Source: a virus. From it: DNA of 45,198 bases. This document shows positions 1-7,222 of the stretch, in pieces (within the stretch, counting starts at the first letter, position 1; every line of letters begins with the position of its first letter). The notes beneath the pieces were generated by a model that made no database searches, was not told where the DNA came from, and saw nothing but the letters and a program-made list of their open reading frames with translations. The DNA is taken from the IMG/VR virus record IMGVR_UViG_3300047562_001269, positions 1 to 45,198 of that record. The stretch is one strand, 5' to 3'. Both the position numbers and the translations under genes were made by a program.

Positions 1-1
1 C

Positions 2-460
2 CCTCCACCAGCACCATTGCCAGCACCAATTTTGCCCAACTTTAGACGACTAGACTCTTCTTCGTATATAAAGGAAGCACCAAGCGATATTATAGTTTTT
101 GATAATGATTCAGTTCAAATTGCAGCACTACAAAATCTTATTTTTGAAGATATTGGTGCTGTAGAACTGGCAAATATTTCTAGATCAGATCTCATAAATG
201 GTCAAGAGGTTATTTATCAACCAATAGAAAATCTTTCGTCGATTGCAAGAGAATTTAATCCAAACAACATAGTTTCTGTATCAAAAGACCAAGATTACTT
301 TTCTAGATTTAGCATAGACATAAACAATAGAGGAATAAGGCTTCCATATTTTGATGAAAATGGCGACTTGGTTATAGAGATAGATTCAACAAGAGAAGAA
401 GAAGAAATAGAGGTTCAAATATTTTCTAGTGGTACAATTAATAGGGTTGATTATACATGA
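2..460 (+). CDS. Virion structural protein, 5' partial
   Basis: The frame is open to the window edge and begins with a proline/alanine-rich stretch, so the start lies upstream; the TTG at 17 is probably internal. The visible part (about 152 residues) is acidic, with a C-terminal run of Glu (residues near 125-135). It overlaps the next gene by the 4-base ATGA. Its place at the head of a run of beta-rich proteins suggests a minor tail or baseplate component; no named domain is recognised. Confidence 0.6.
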   Translation, partial: PPPAPLPAPILPNFRRLDSSSYIKEAPSDIIVFDNDSVQIAALQNLIFEDIGAVELANISRSDLINGQEVIYQPIENLSSIAREFNPNNIVSVSKDQDYFSRFSIDINNRGIRLPYFDENGDLVIEIDSTREEEEIEVQIFSSGTINRVDYT

Positions 461-1839
461 TTACTAGTGATGGAAAAGAAATAATTTCAAAATACCTGCT
501 TGGTCAGGTTCCTTCTTACGCGACACATGTTTCTATCGGATGTGGAGCAACACCACTTGATGCCAACGACTTAGAGCCTGCTAACCTAGAAGCAAAAAAG
601 TATATGGATTTTGAAATGGTAAGAGTACCGATATCTTCAAAAGGCTTTGTTGATGCATCAGAATATTATGGCGTAGAACAAAAACAATTAACCTCAAATG
701 TTGCTACTCTTGAACTTTCAGAAAATCATTCAATAATTCCAGGAGAAACAATTATTGTAAATGGCATAGACAATATTTTTAATGGTGAGTATCGCGTATT
801 ATCGGTAACAAGTGATACTGTTAGTTATTCTAGAATATATCAAGATGTTTCTCCTTCTCCTGTTTCTTCGGAGGGTAGTCTAGTTGTTTCTAGAACAAAA
901 ATATCTTTGACAGCAGAAATACCTCCAGAAAGTAGATATGAAATAACTGAAGTAGGTGTTTGGTCTGCGGGAAACAATAGTTTGACAACATCCTTTGATA
1001 GCAGAATACTTTTTAATTTTAGTGATGGTTGGCAGGAGCATGGGGTTGCTATATCATCTCCAGAACTTCTTTCCGATATTGGGGGAGGAGGAGCCGATAT
1101 AGAAAATACAGATGATTTAGTTTTTTATGTTAACACAAATGATCCAATATTTCAAATTAATGTAAGAAAAGAAAGAAAAGAGGGACCAAGACATTTAAAT
1201 AAATCTTTACTTGTTCGTGGCGATATGTCGGAAATAACATATGAGTCATTGGATGGAGATTGGTCAGCATCTGGAACACATGTTCATTTAAATGGTATAA
1301 ACTTAGATATATCTCAAAACAATGCTTCAGATATATTTAAATTAGCATTATGCATGATTGATCGGGAAACTGTTTTAACTTCTTACGACATAGATAATGT
1401 AAAAGTTATGATGGAATTTTATGCAAATGAAGTCAATGTAGATAGTGGCTATGCAAAGGCACAAATATATATTCCAGGAACTTATTTAGAAAATAATAGA
1501 TATTATGTTTCTGATTTTTCTATTTCTCAAAATATTGATCCCAACAATCAGTCTGCCGATACAGCCCTACCATATATGAGATTTTATACATCGCCAGACT
1601 TTAGTTCATCAGACGTTAGAGTTGTTAGAATATTTGTTTCTATCGAAAAGAATGATGAAACATTGTCTTCAGACCATTACCTCTGCTTTGATGGTTTTAG
1701 AATAGAAAATACAACGATTAATCCAGTTTATAAAATGTCAGGGTATTCAGTAGTAAGAACGGATAATGGATATCCAATTATTAAATTTGCTAACACAAAC
1801 AACTATATAGATTTTAGATTTAATATAGGTGTTGCATAA
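457..1839 (+). CDS. Putative minor tail / baseplate protein
   Basis: A 460-residue protein starting at the ATG that overlaps the upstream stop (ATGA). The N-terminal ~200 residues (SDGKEIISKYLLGQ, then a segment with TEVGVW near residue 165) look like the tail-associated proteins that describe values against a reference in large actinophages; a Gly-rich hinge (IGGGGADIE) near residue 210 separates a C-terminal beta-rich domain that may bind sugar or assemble a fibre. The function is inferred from neighbours and composition. The next gene starts inside its TAATG stop. Confidence 0.6.
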   Translation: MITSDGKEIISKYLLGQVPSYATHVSIGCGATPLDANDLEPANLEAKKYMDFEMVRVPISSKGFVDASEYYGVEQKQLTSNVATLELSENHSIIPGETIIVNGIDNIFNGEYRVLSVTSDTVSYSRIYQDVSPSPVSSEGSLVVSRTKISLTAEIPPESRYEITEVGVWSAGNNSLTTSFDSRILFNFSDGWQEHGVAISSPELLSDIGGGGADIENTDDLVFYVNTNDPIFQINVRKERKEGPRHLNKSLLVRGDMSEITYESLDGDWSASGTHVHLNGINLDISQNNASDIFKLALCMIDRETVLTSYDIDNVKVMMEFYANEVNVDSGYAKAQIYIPGTYLENNRYYVSDFSISQNIDPNNQSADTALPYMRFYTSPDFSSSDVRVVRIFVSIEKNDETLSSDHYLCFDGFRIENTTINPVYKMSGYSVVRTDNGYPIIKFANTNNYIDFRFNIGVA

Positions 1840-2327
1840 TGGCAAAACTAGTTATTCCTAGAAATAGTTTGCCACCTATTGATTCATTGACAGAAAGATA
1901 TGAAATGAGATATAGGCTTATAACAGAAAACAGAAACAGAATATCCTCCTGGACACCAATATTCTCAGTAGATCCAGAATTTGAATATGTTGTTGGAAAT
2001 ATAGATATATCTAAGTCATCAAATGTTGTAAATATATCCTGGGATACGGTTGAGATTATGAAAGAAAATAATATAATTGGAAACGTTAATAATTATGATA
2101 TTTGGATAAGGTGGGAAAAAACATATATTGGAGACTGGATTTATAAAGAAAGAGTTTTGGGTAACTTTGCAAACATTCTTATACCCGACAGTTATTTTTA
2201 TAATGATGGAAATAATGAGGCACTAGAAAAGCCTAATGCTATAACGGTTGAAGTGTATGCGGTAGGTCAGCCAATTATAAGAGAAACAAATCTTTTATTG
2301 TATTCCCCACCCACTACGACCATTTAA
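1839..2327 (+). CDS. Putative tail-associated protein
   Basis: 162 residues, started by an ATG overlapping the previous stop by one base. It holds beta-strand-like segments reminiscent of a fibronectin-type fold (NVVNISWDTVE near residue 65; NYDIWIRWEK near residue 88), as seen in tail and baseplate proteins. No catalytic motif is visible. It closes the first co-transcribed structural run, because a new promoter follows at 2328. The assignment rests on context. Confidence 0.55.
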   Translation: MAKLVIPRNSLPPIDSLTERYEMRYRLITENRNRISSWTPIFSVDPEFEYVVGNIDISKSSNVVNISWDTVEIMKENNIIGNVNNYDIWIRWEKTYIGDWIYKERVLGNFANILIPDSYFYNDGNNEALEKPNAITVEVYAVGQPIIRETNLLLYSPPTTTI

Positions 2328-2336
2328 TGATATAAT
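2328..2336 (+). promoter_or_regulatory. Extended -10 promoter, leaderless start of 2343
   Basis: TGA-TATAAT (TATAAT at 2331-2336) is followed after exactly six bases by ATG 2343, with no Shine-Dalgarno sequence between. No good -35 box is present at 17 bp; the TGn extension may compensate. This geometry predicts transcription starting at or next to the A of ATG. Confidence 0.65.
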
Positions 2337-2342
2337 TCAAAC

Positions 2343-2786
2343 ATGGCAAAAATTCCTTTACCAGATCGTGGTCAACCATTAGACGTTACATATATCTATC
2401 AATTAGCAAATTCAATTAATGAGATTTCCAATGAAATTTCAAGTGCAACATACAACTATACAACTATTGGAACCAGGGATGCTGGAGACCAAGTTATTCA
2501 GACGAGGGCAGCAAGAATAGTTGCTGGATTTATTGACATTGTAAATAATGAAACGGTTACCGCTGGATCAACTAAGCAATTTTCCTTTACATATTCCTCC
2601 GACTTTAAATACCCTCCTGTTGTTACAGCAACTGTTGTAAATAGAGGAAATAGCGACATTGGTGACGATATCACCGTTGTTTTAAGAAGAGTTACAACCT
2701 CAAGAGTTGAAGGTGTTGTAAGGTTTAATTCTTCAGGTCAGGTAACAACATCTGTTAATTTAACTGCTATAGGCATACCAACGTGA
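2343..2786 (+). CDS. Small fibre-like virion protein
   Basis: 147 residues from a leaderless ATG. The N-terminal third is polar and partly helical (SINEISNEIS near residue 24). The C-terminal domain (residues 65-147) has alternating strands and a stretch resembling the H-type-lectin/collar domains at tips of tail fibres (FTYSSDFKYPPVVTATV). It has its own promoter although it follows structural genes, so its level may be set separately. Receptor binding is inference. Confidence 0.5.
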   Translation: MAKIPLPDRGQPLDVTYIYQLANSINEISNEISSATYNYTTIGTRDAGDQVIQTRAARIVAGFIDIVNNETVTAGSTKQFSFTYSSDFKYPPVVTATVVNRGNSDIGDDITVVLRRVTTSRVEGVVRFNSSGQVTTSVNLTAIGIPT

Positions 2787-2792
2787 TATAAT
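2784..2792 (+). promoter_or_regulatory. Extended -10 promoter overlapping a stop codon, leaderless start of 2800
   Basis: The TGA stop of the upstream gene (2784-2786) also supplies the TGn of an extended -10 box, TATAAT at 2787-2792. ATG 2800 follows after seven bases without a ribosome binding site. Confidence 0.65.
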
Positions 2793-2799
2793 AATCGGC

Positions 2800-2994
2800 A
2801 TGTTGAAGTGCCGTAAATGCAAAGGAAGAGTTTTTGTTGATAGAATGTTCAATTCCCAAAATCATATGGAAACCTTTTGCATTTTGTGCGGAACAAGAAA
2901 ATTTTATCATAACTTCGGTCCAGAAGATAAGGAAGCACAATGGCTTCTAAAAATGGAGCAGACGAGAGCGGCAATCTCAATCTCAAGCCTGTAA
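2800..2994 (+). CDS. Zinc-ribbon protein
   Basis: 64 residues with two CxxC knuckles (CRKCKG at residues 4-9 and CILCG at 27-31), the spacing of a small zinc ribbon that may bind nucleic acid or RNA polymerase. It is read from a leaderless promoter and overlaps the next gene by 55 bases in another frame. The partner is unknown. Confidence 0.6.
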   Translation: MLKCRKCKGRVFVDRMFNSQNHMETFCILCGTRKFYHNFGPEDKEAQWLLKMEQTRAAISISSL

Positions 2995-3482
2995 TAAAAC
3001 CCAAAACTAAAATATGGTTTCTTAACGGTGACTTAGTTAGGGTTATTCATACTAGCAGGGCCGCTGGAATTATAACCTTATACAATAAAACAAAAGATGA
3101 AATGATGACGACAACAATTGTCGAATTCAAAAAGAAAAGAAAGAAAGCGTTTACAGTAAAAGAAACTGCTCAATTACTTAATTGCCATGTAAAACATATT
3201 CCAAGATTAGTAAAAAAAGGCATCATTCCAGAACCTATAGGAGAGTTGCCTGGAGGAAAAAGAGCGTTTCACTACTTGTCATATTACTCAGAAGATACTA
3301 TAATGGAGGCTAGGAGAGCAATGTCCATGATTCATCAGGGTCAGCCAAGAAAGGATGGCCTCATTACAAATAATAAAACTCCTACAGAACAGGAGTTGCG
3401 TTATGCCATGGGCGATGGTATACTCCTATATACAAAAGACGAGAACGGCAACTTCATACCGATATTCTCTGAAACTATCTAG
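2940..3482 (+). CDS. MerR-like helix-turn-helix DNA-binding protein
   Basis: 180 residues. Residues ~30-65 look like a small beta domain (IWFLNGDLVRVIH); residues ~72-110 hold a winged HTH of MerR/excisionase type (FTVKETAQLLNCHVKHIPRLVKKGIIP). Similar proteins precede replication genes in large actinophages, so a role in controlling or initiating replication gene expression is likely. The ATG lies inside the zinc-ribbon gene; a 55-base overlap is long but the frame is well conserved in character. Confidence 0.65.
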   Translation: MASKNGADESGNLNLKPVIKPKTKIWFLNGDLVRVIHTSRAAGIITLYNKTKDEMMTTTIVEFKKKRKKAFTVKETAQLLNCHVKHIPRLVKKGIIPEPIGELPGGKRAFHYLSYYSEDTIMEARRAMSMIHQGQPRKDGLITNNKTPTEQELRYAMGDGILLYTKDENGNFIPIFSETI

Positions 3483-3496
3483 AGAAAGGTTATATT

Positions 3497-3697
3497 ATGG
3501 AACCTACTAAGGTTCAGTGGTCGATTGGCTACACGCTCAACACTGGAAACTTTCAATCTCTACGACTTGATTGTCAGGTAGAGGATTTTGTGCGAGATGG
3601 TGAGTCTACTAAGGCAGCATCTGATCGTGTCTATGCCTTTGTCGAAGAGCAACTTATAGAAAAGTTAAAGGAAGCAAAGGAAGAACTAGATGGCTGA
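3497..3697 (+). CDS. Conserved small phage protein, unknown
   Basis: 66 residues with a Shine-Dalgarno AAAGG 7-8 bases before ATG. An N-terminal beta hairpin (QWSIGYTLNTGNFQSLRLD) leads into a charged C-terminal helix (EEQLIEKLKEAKEEL). It overlaps the next gene by eight bases and lies two genes upstream of the helicase, so a replication accessory role is plausible but unproven. Confidence 0.55.
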   Translation: MEPTKVQWSIGYTLNTGNFQSLRLDCQVEDFVRDGESTKAASDRVYAFVEEQLIEKLKEAKEELDG

Positions 3698-3998
3698 TCG
3701 TAAAGATCGGTTTGCCATTCTAAGTAGATACGAAAAGCATTGCAAGATGAGTGGGCTTTCAAACCCAAATCTTAATAAGTATAACGAGCAGTGGGCAGCA
3801 GATGCATTGCTAGAATCATTTCCTGTGGGAGAAATTTATGATGCAATGTCATACTATTTTAGTATTAATCCTAGCCCAACATGGAAAGGATTTGCCAACA
3901 ACCTAGATCGACTGATACAATCTAAGGCGGCAAAAGAAGAAGATGATAGATTGCGTGCTGAAAGGCGTGCTAAGGCTAAGGAGTGGCTGTCAGGGTGA
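3690..3998 (+). CDS. Possible helicase loader / replication accessory
   Basis: 102 residues, nearly all helical, with a very charged C-terminus (EEDDRLRAERRAKAKEW). It sits directly upstream of the DnaB-like helicase with a GTGA overlap. Small helical proteins in that slot often load the helicase in phages; the sequence alone gives no signature, so this is inference from position. Confidence 0.45.
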   Translation: MADRKDRFAILSRYEKHCKMSGLSNPNLNKYNEQWAADALLESFPVGEIYDAMSYYFSINPSPTWKGFANNLDRLIQSKAAKEEDDRLRAERRAKAKEWLSG

Positions 3999-5206
3999 AT
4001 TTAGAAGACAAGGTTTTATCGGCGGTACTTAAAGATAGTCAAGTTCATGTTTTGCTTCAAGCAAACGCAGGACTTCTTTTTAAGACACATTCTGATATAT
4101 GGGAATTTATAAGAAACTATTATGAAAAGAATCAGTCAGTTCCTCCAGTAAAAATAGTAAAAGAGAATTTTTCTGATTTTGAATATGTTCAAGATATAGG
4201 ATCTACTAAGCATCATCTTGATGAACTCAGGGCTGACTATCTCAATGATGGTTTAAAGATGATGCTGCGTTCTGCTGCACAAGAACTTCAGGAGGGCAGG
4301 AATGCAGACGCCCTGAATACTCTTATCAATGAGACAACAAATCTAAAGAAGGTAACAGCAGATATCCGCGATCTTGACGTTACAGACATTGATGATGCTG
4401 TATCATATTTCCAAAAGATGAAGGAGATGCAGGAGGCAGGCACACATGGAATATATACTGGCCTTGCTGGGTTTGATAACTATCTTCCTGCTGGCATTAC
4501 TCCTGGGCAACTTGGGGTACTGTTGGCTTATCCAGCAATTGGAAAATCGTGGATGGCTCTCTACCTCGCGGTACAAGCGTGGAAAAATGGAAAGTCGCCG
4601 CTAATTGTTTCCCTGGAAATGACAGAGGAAGAAGTTAGAAATCGTGTGTTTACTGTTATCGGTCAAGGCATTTGGAGCCACCGAAAACTTTCATCTGGGC
4701 AAGTAGAGATTGATATGTTTCAGAAGTGGGCCACAAAAGAGTTTACTAATAAGCCACCCATTCATATCATTTCCAATGATGGGGTTGGCGAGGTATCTCC
4801 AAGTGTATTACGAGGAAAGATTGATCAGTATAAGCCAGATATTGTATTTGTAGACTATCTCAACCTTATGACTAGCAATCAGCGAACAGACAATGAGGTT
4901 GTTAAGATGAAGAATCTCAGTCGTGAACTAAAGTTGTTGGCTATTTCTGAACAGATTCCTATTGTTGCTATTTCATCTGCCACACCAGATGACGTAACAG
5001 ACATGAATAGTGTTCCAACACTTGGTCAAACATCATGGTCACGACAGATAGCATATGATGCTGATTGGCTTCTAGCCCTTGGTCGTGCCCCTAATAGCGA
5101 TGTTCTTGAGGCGGTATTTAGAAAGAATCGCAACGGATATCTTGGAGAGTTTATGGTTCAAGTAGACTTCGATAGTGGAAGGTTTTTGTATAAGGATTTT
5201 GAGTAA
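3995..5206 (+). CDS. DnaB-like replicative DNA helicase
   Basis: A RecA-fold hexameric helicase that unwinds the fork. The start chosen is GTG 3995 (GTGA overlap, AAGGAG about 12 bases upstream), giving 403 residues; GTG 3983 is possible but has no spacing for a ribosome site. The N-terminal domain begins NLEDKVLSAVL, as DnaB does. Walker A is AYPAIGKSW near residue 175 (first Gly of the loop replaced by Ala), Walker B is DIVFVDYLNL near 285, and an Arg-rich C-terminal strand follows (FRKNRNG). It is next to primase, as usual. Confidence 0.88.
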   Translation: MNLEDKVLSAVLKDSQVHVLLQANAGLLFKTHSDIWEFIRNYYEKNQSVPPVKIVKENFSDFEYVQDIGSTKHHLDELRADYLNDGLKMMLRSAAQELQEGRNADALNTLINETTNLKKVTADIRDLDVTDIDDAVSYFQKMKEMQEAGTHGIYTGLAGFDNYLPAGITPGQLGVLLAYPAIGKSWMALYLAVQAWKNGKSPLIVSLEMTEEEVRNRVFTVIGQGIWSHRKLSSGQVEIDMFQKWATKEFTNKPPIHIISNDGVGEVSPSVLRGKIDQYKPDIVFVDYLNLMTSNQRTDNEVVKMKNLSRELKLLAISEQIPIVAISSATPDDVTDMNSVPTLGQTSWSRQIAYDADWLLALGRAPNSDVLEAVFRKNRNGYLGEFMVQVDFDSGRFLYKDFE

Positions 5207-5209
5207 TGC

Positions 5210-5218
5210 TGATATAAT
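5210..5218 (+). promoter_or_regulatory. Extended -10 promoter, leaderless start of 5225
   Basis: TGA-TATAAT (5213-5218) then six bases (TAGTCT) then ATG 5225. No ribosome binding site lies between. It sits in the 18-base gap after the helicase stop and would give an independent transcript for the primase region. Confidence 0.65.
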
Positions 5219-5224
5219 TAGTCT

Positions 5225-5563
5225 ATGAAAAACTTCATACATAGGTCTATTAAACGATTTCATTTAGAAGGTCAGATCTATGATGATGCACTAATACCAA
5301 GACTACAAACTGAATATATCGGAATACTAAATACACAAATGAAATTACAAGGATATGCACCAAGATTAGATATTAACCCACAGTTTACAATACAATATAA
5401 TGGCAAATCATACGAATTTAAATTATCAGTTTACGGTACTTTTGTAGGGAAGAGAAACGCAGAATGGATACAAGGGCTAGACGGCAGCAAAACAATATTT
5501 ACACAGAAGAACAAATCAGGAACGTCCTCGCAGGATCAGGAATCTCAGTCGAATCAGAAGTAG
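5225..5563 (+). CDS. Conserved phage protein upstream of primase
   Basis: 112 residues from a leaderless ATG. The first ~30 residues are helical (RSIKRFHLEGQIYDDALIPR); a central beta segment follows (NPQFTIQYNGKSYEFKLSVY). The last ~33 codons overlap the primase gene in another frame and encode a low-complexity polar tail, so the tail may be tolerated read-through sequence. The function is unknown; position suggests replication. Confidence 0.6.
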   Translation: MKNFIHRSIKRFHLEGQIYDDALIPRLQTEYIGILNTQMKLQGYAPRLDINPQFTIQYNGKSYEFKLSVYGTFVGKRNAEWIQGLDGSKTIFTQKNKSGTSSQDQESQSNQK

Positions 5564-6408
5564 ATTCAGATTTTATTATCTTCTGTCCTTTTCATAACAA
5601 TCACCGTACCCCCGCAGGCGAGGTATCAAAAGAAAGAGGCACATTCTTTTGTTTCTCTTGTCAAACATCTAAATCTCTAATAGAGTTCGTAATGTTTGTA
5701 ACACAAAAGAGTTACTTTGAAACCCTAAGATTTATTGATGCCTCTGCAACAGAGACAGATATTGTGGGTATGATTGACAAGGCTTTGACAAAAGAGCCAG
5801 AGTGGAAGCCATATGACGAGGTTCTTATTAGGAGACTGCATTCGCAGGCTTTAGAATCTCCCAGAGCAATGAGATATTACGAGGGTAGAAGAATATCTGA
5901 AGACTCTGTTAAAAAGTTTTTATTAGGATATTCTAGTAATCAAGACATGGTTACGATACCCATGCATAATCCAGATGGATCTGTGCTACTTGGCTTTGTT
6001 GCAAGATCGGTAGATGGTAAGGAGTTTAAGAACACTCCTGGGCTACCAAAATCTAAAATACTATTTAATCTTCATCGTGTTAGAAAGCATGACACGGTGT
6101 ATGTAGTTGAATCATCATTTGATGCCATTCGACTAGATCAAAACGGCATTCCAGCGGTAGCCACGTTGGGAGCCAATGTATCACGAAACCAAACAGAACT
6201 ATTGACAAAATACTTCAACAACGCTATAATCATTGGAGATAATGATGATGCAGGGAAGGGTATGCAGGAAAAGGTTTTGGATCGTTTAGGTAATCGTGCT
6301 ACACTTATCACCATACCGTCACGCTTCAAGGATATTGGAGATATGACAGACGATGATATACAAAAACTAAACACAAAGATATCAGACCCACTATTTGCAT
6401 TACTATAA
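5464..6408 (+). CDS. DNA primase, DnaG-type (CHC2 zinc finger + TOPRIM)
   Basis: 314 residues, synthesises RNA primers at the fork. The N-terminal zinc finger is visible (CPFH near residue 40 and CFSC near 61). The TOPRIM domain follows from about residue 200, with VVESSFDAIRL (conserved Glu) and IIGDNDDAGKG (DxD). It is about half the length of cellular DnaG and lacks a long helicase-binding C-terminus. No later start codon exists before the zinc finger, so the 100-base overlap with the upstream gene is real. A perfect promoter lies within it at 6202. Confidence 0.88.
   Translation: MDTRARRQQNNIYTEEQIRNVLAGSGISVESEVDSDFIIFCPFHNNHRTPAGEVSKERGTFFCFSCQTSKSLIEFVMFVTQKSYFETLRFIDASATETDIVGMIDKALTKEPEWKPYDEVLIRRLHSQALESPRAMRYYEGRRISEDSVKKFLLGYSSNQDMVTIPMHNPDGSVLLGFVARSVDGKEFKNTPGLPKSKILFNLHRVRKHDTVYVVESSFDAIRLDQNGIPAVATLGANVSRNQTELLTKYFNNAIIIGDNDDAGKGMQEKVLDRLGNRATLITIPSRFKDIGDMTDDDIQKLNTKISDPLFALL
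6202..6230 (+). promoter_or_regulatory. Consensus sigma-70 promoter inside primase
   Basis: TTGACA (6202-6207), 17 bp, TATAAT (6225-6230): a perfect match to the SigA/sigma-70 consensus inside the TOPRIM coding sequence. It points at the SSB-like gene and polymerase downstream, which would allow their transcription without the primase. Confidence 0.6.
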
Positions 6409-6418
6409 GGAGAAAAAT

Positions 6419-7099
6419 ATGAGTATCATGAAGGGACTAAAGGCCATGGAACAGGCCATTGATAAGCCCAAGGTAGCCGCAGAATCAGGCGGCATTAAGG
6501 TTCGCTGGCTCAAGTTAGAGGACGGTCAATCAGTCAAGGCTCGTTTTATCAACGAACTAGATGAGGATTCACCCAACTATGATGAAGCACGCGATGTTGC
6601 TATCGTTGTTTCAGAGCACACCAATCCAAAGGATTACAAGCGCAAGGCAGTATGCACTCAAGATACTGAGGGTCGCTGCTTTGGATGCGAGATGGCTCGC
6701 AAGGAGACAATGGAAGATCGCAAGCGCGGCGGCTCATGGAGGCCACGACTACGGTTCTACACCAACCTGCTGGTTGATGATGGAATGGAAGACGCATATG
6801 TTGCCGTTTGGTCACAGGGCGTAGGAAAGCAGTCTGCTTTTAATTCCATTCGTGAGTACGCACTTGATACAGGAAGCGTTAGCAATCTAACGTGGCGTTT
6901 GAAGAGGCAGGGAACAGGAACAGATACCACATATGTTCTTCTTCCTACCGCACCAGACTCTGAGCCATTTGATTGGTCAGGAGTTGAGCCATTCAATCTG
7001 GAAAAGGTTGTTCGTGAGGTTCCCTACGCGGAGCAAGAAGCCTTTTATCTTGGTTTTGATGCGCCAGTTGGCTCTTCCTCAACAAACATTGATTGGTAA
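6419..7099 (+). CDS. Single-stranded DNA-binding protein-like
   Basis: 226 residues from ATG 6419, chosen because AAGGAG lies seven bases upstream (an upstream TTG at 6395 has none). Three close Cys residues (CTQ...GRCFGCEMARKE near residue 78-91) suggest a zinc-binding loop, as in T4 gp32-like phage SSBs; an OB-like beta region follows (RLRFYTNLLVDD, YVAVWSQG). An acidic/aromatic C-terminal half is present but not a classical acidic tail. Its position between primase and polymerase fits a fork SSB; the family is an inference. Confidence 0.6.
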   Translation: MSIMKGLKAMEQAIDKPKVAAESGGIKVRWLKLEDGQSVKARFINELDEDSPNYDEARDVAIVVSEHTNPKDYKRKAVCTQDTEGRCFGCEMARKETMEDRKRGGSWRPRLRFYTNLLVDDGMEDAYVAVWSQGVGKQSAFNSIREYALDTGSVSNLTWRLKRQGTGTDTTYVLLPTAPDSEPFDWSGVEPFNLEKVVREVPYAEQEAFYLGFDAPVGSSSTNIDW

Positions 7100-7106
7100 T
7101 TAGGCT

Positions 7107-7205
7107 GGTGGGGGGAGTCGCAGCGTGCTGGATTTCGCATAACTTAGGATGGTTGTAGTTAACTGCTGAGTTACGGTTGAAATTCCACAGAAGTCTCCCC
7201 CCACC
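7107..7205 (+). ncRNA. Structured RNA leader upstream of DNA polymerase
   Basis: A perfect 11-bp stem (GGTGGGGGGAG at 7107-7117 with CTCCCCCCACC at 7195-7205) closes a ~77-base interior that itself folds: 7130-7136 with 7179-7186 (one bulge), and TAACTTAG 7140-7147 with CTGAGTTA 7166-7173. The outer stem ends six bases before the polymerase ribosome site (GAAAGGA 7211-7217) and TTG start. No T-run follows, so it is not a normal terminator. It may be a cis-regulatory leader, such as a translational operator, or a separate small RNA. No known riboswitch class is recognised. Confidence 0.7.
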
Positions 7206-7222
7206 TTATTGAAAGGAATATT

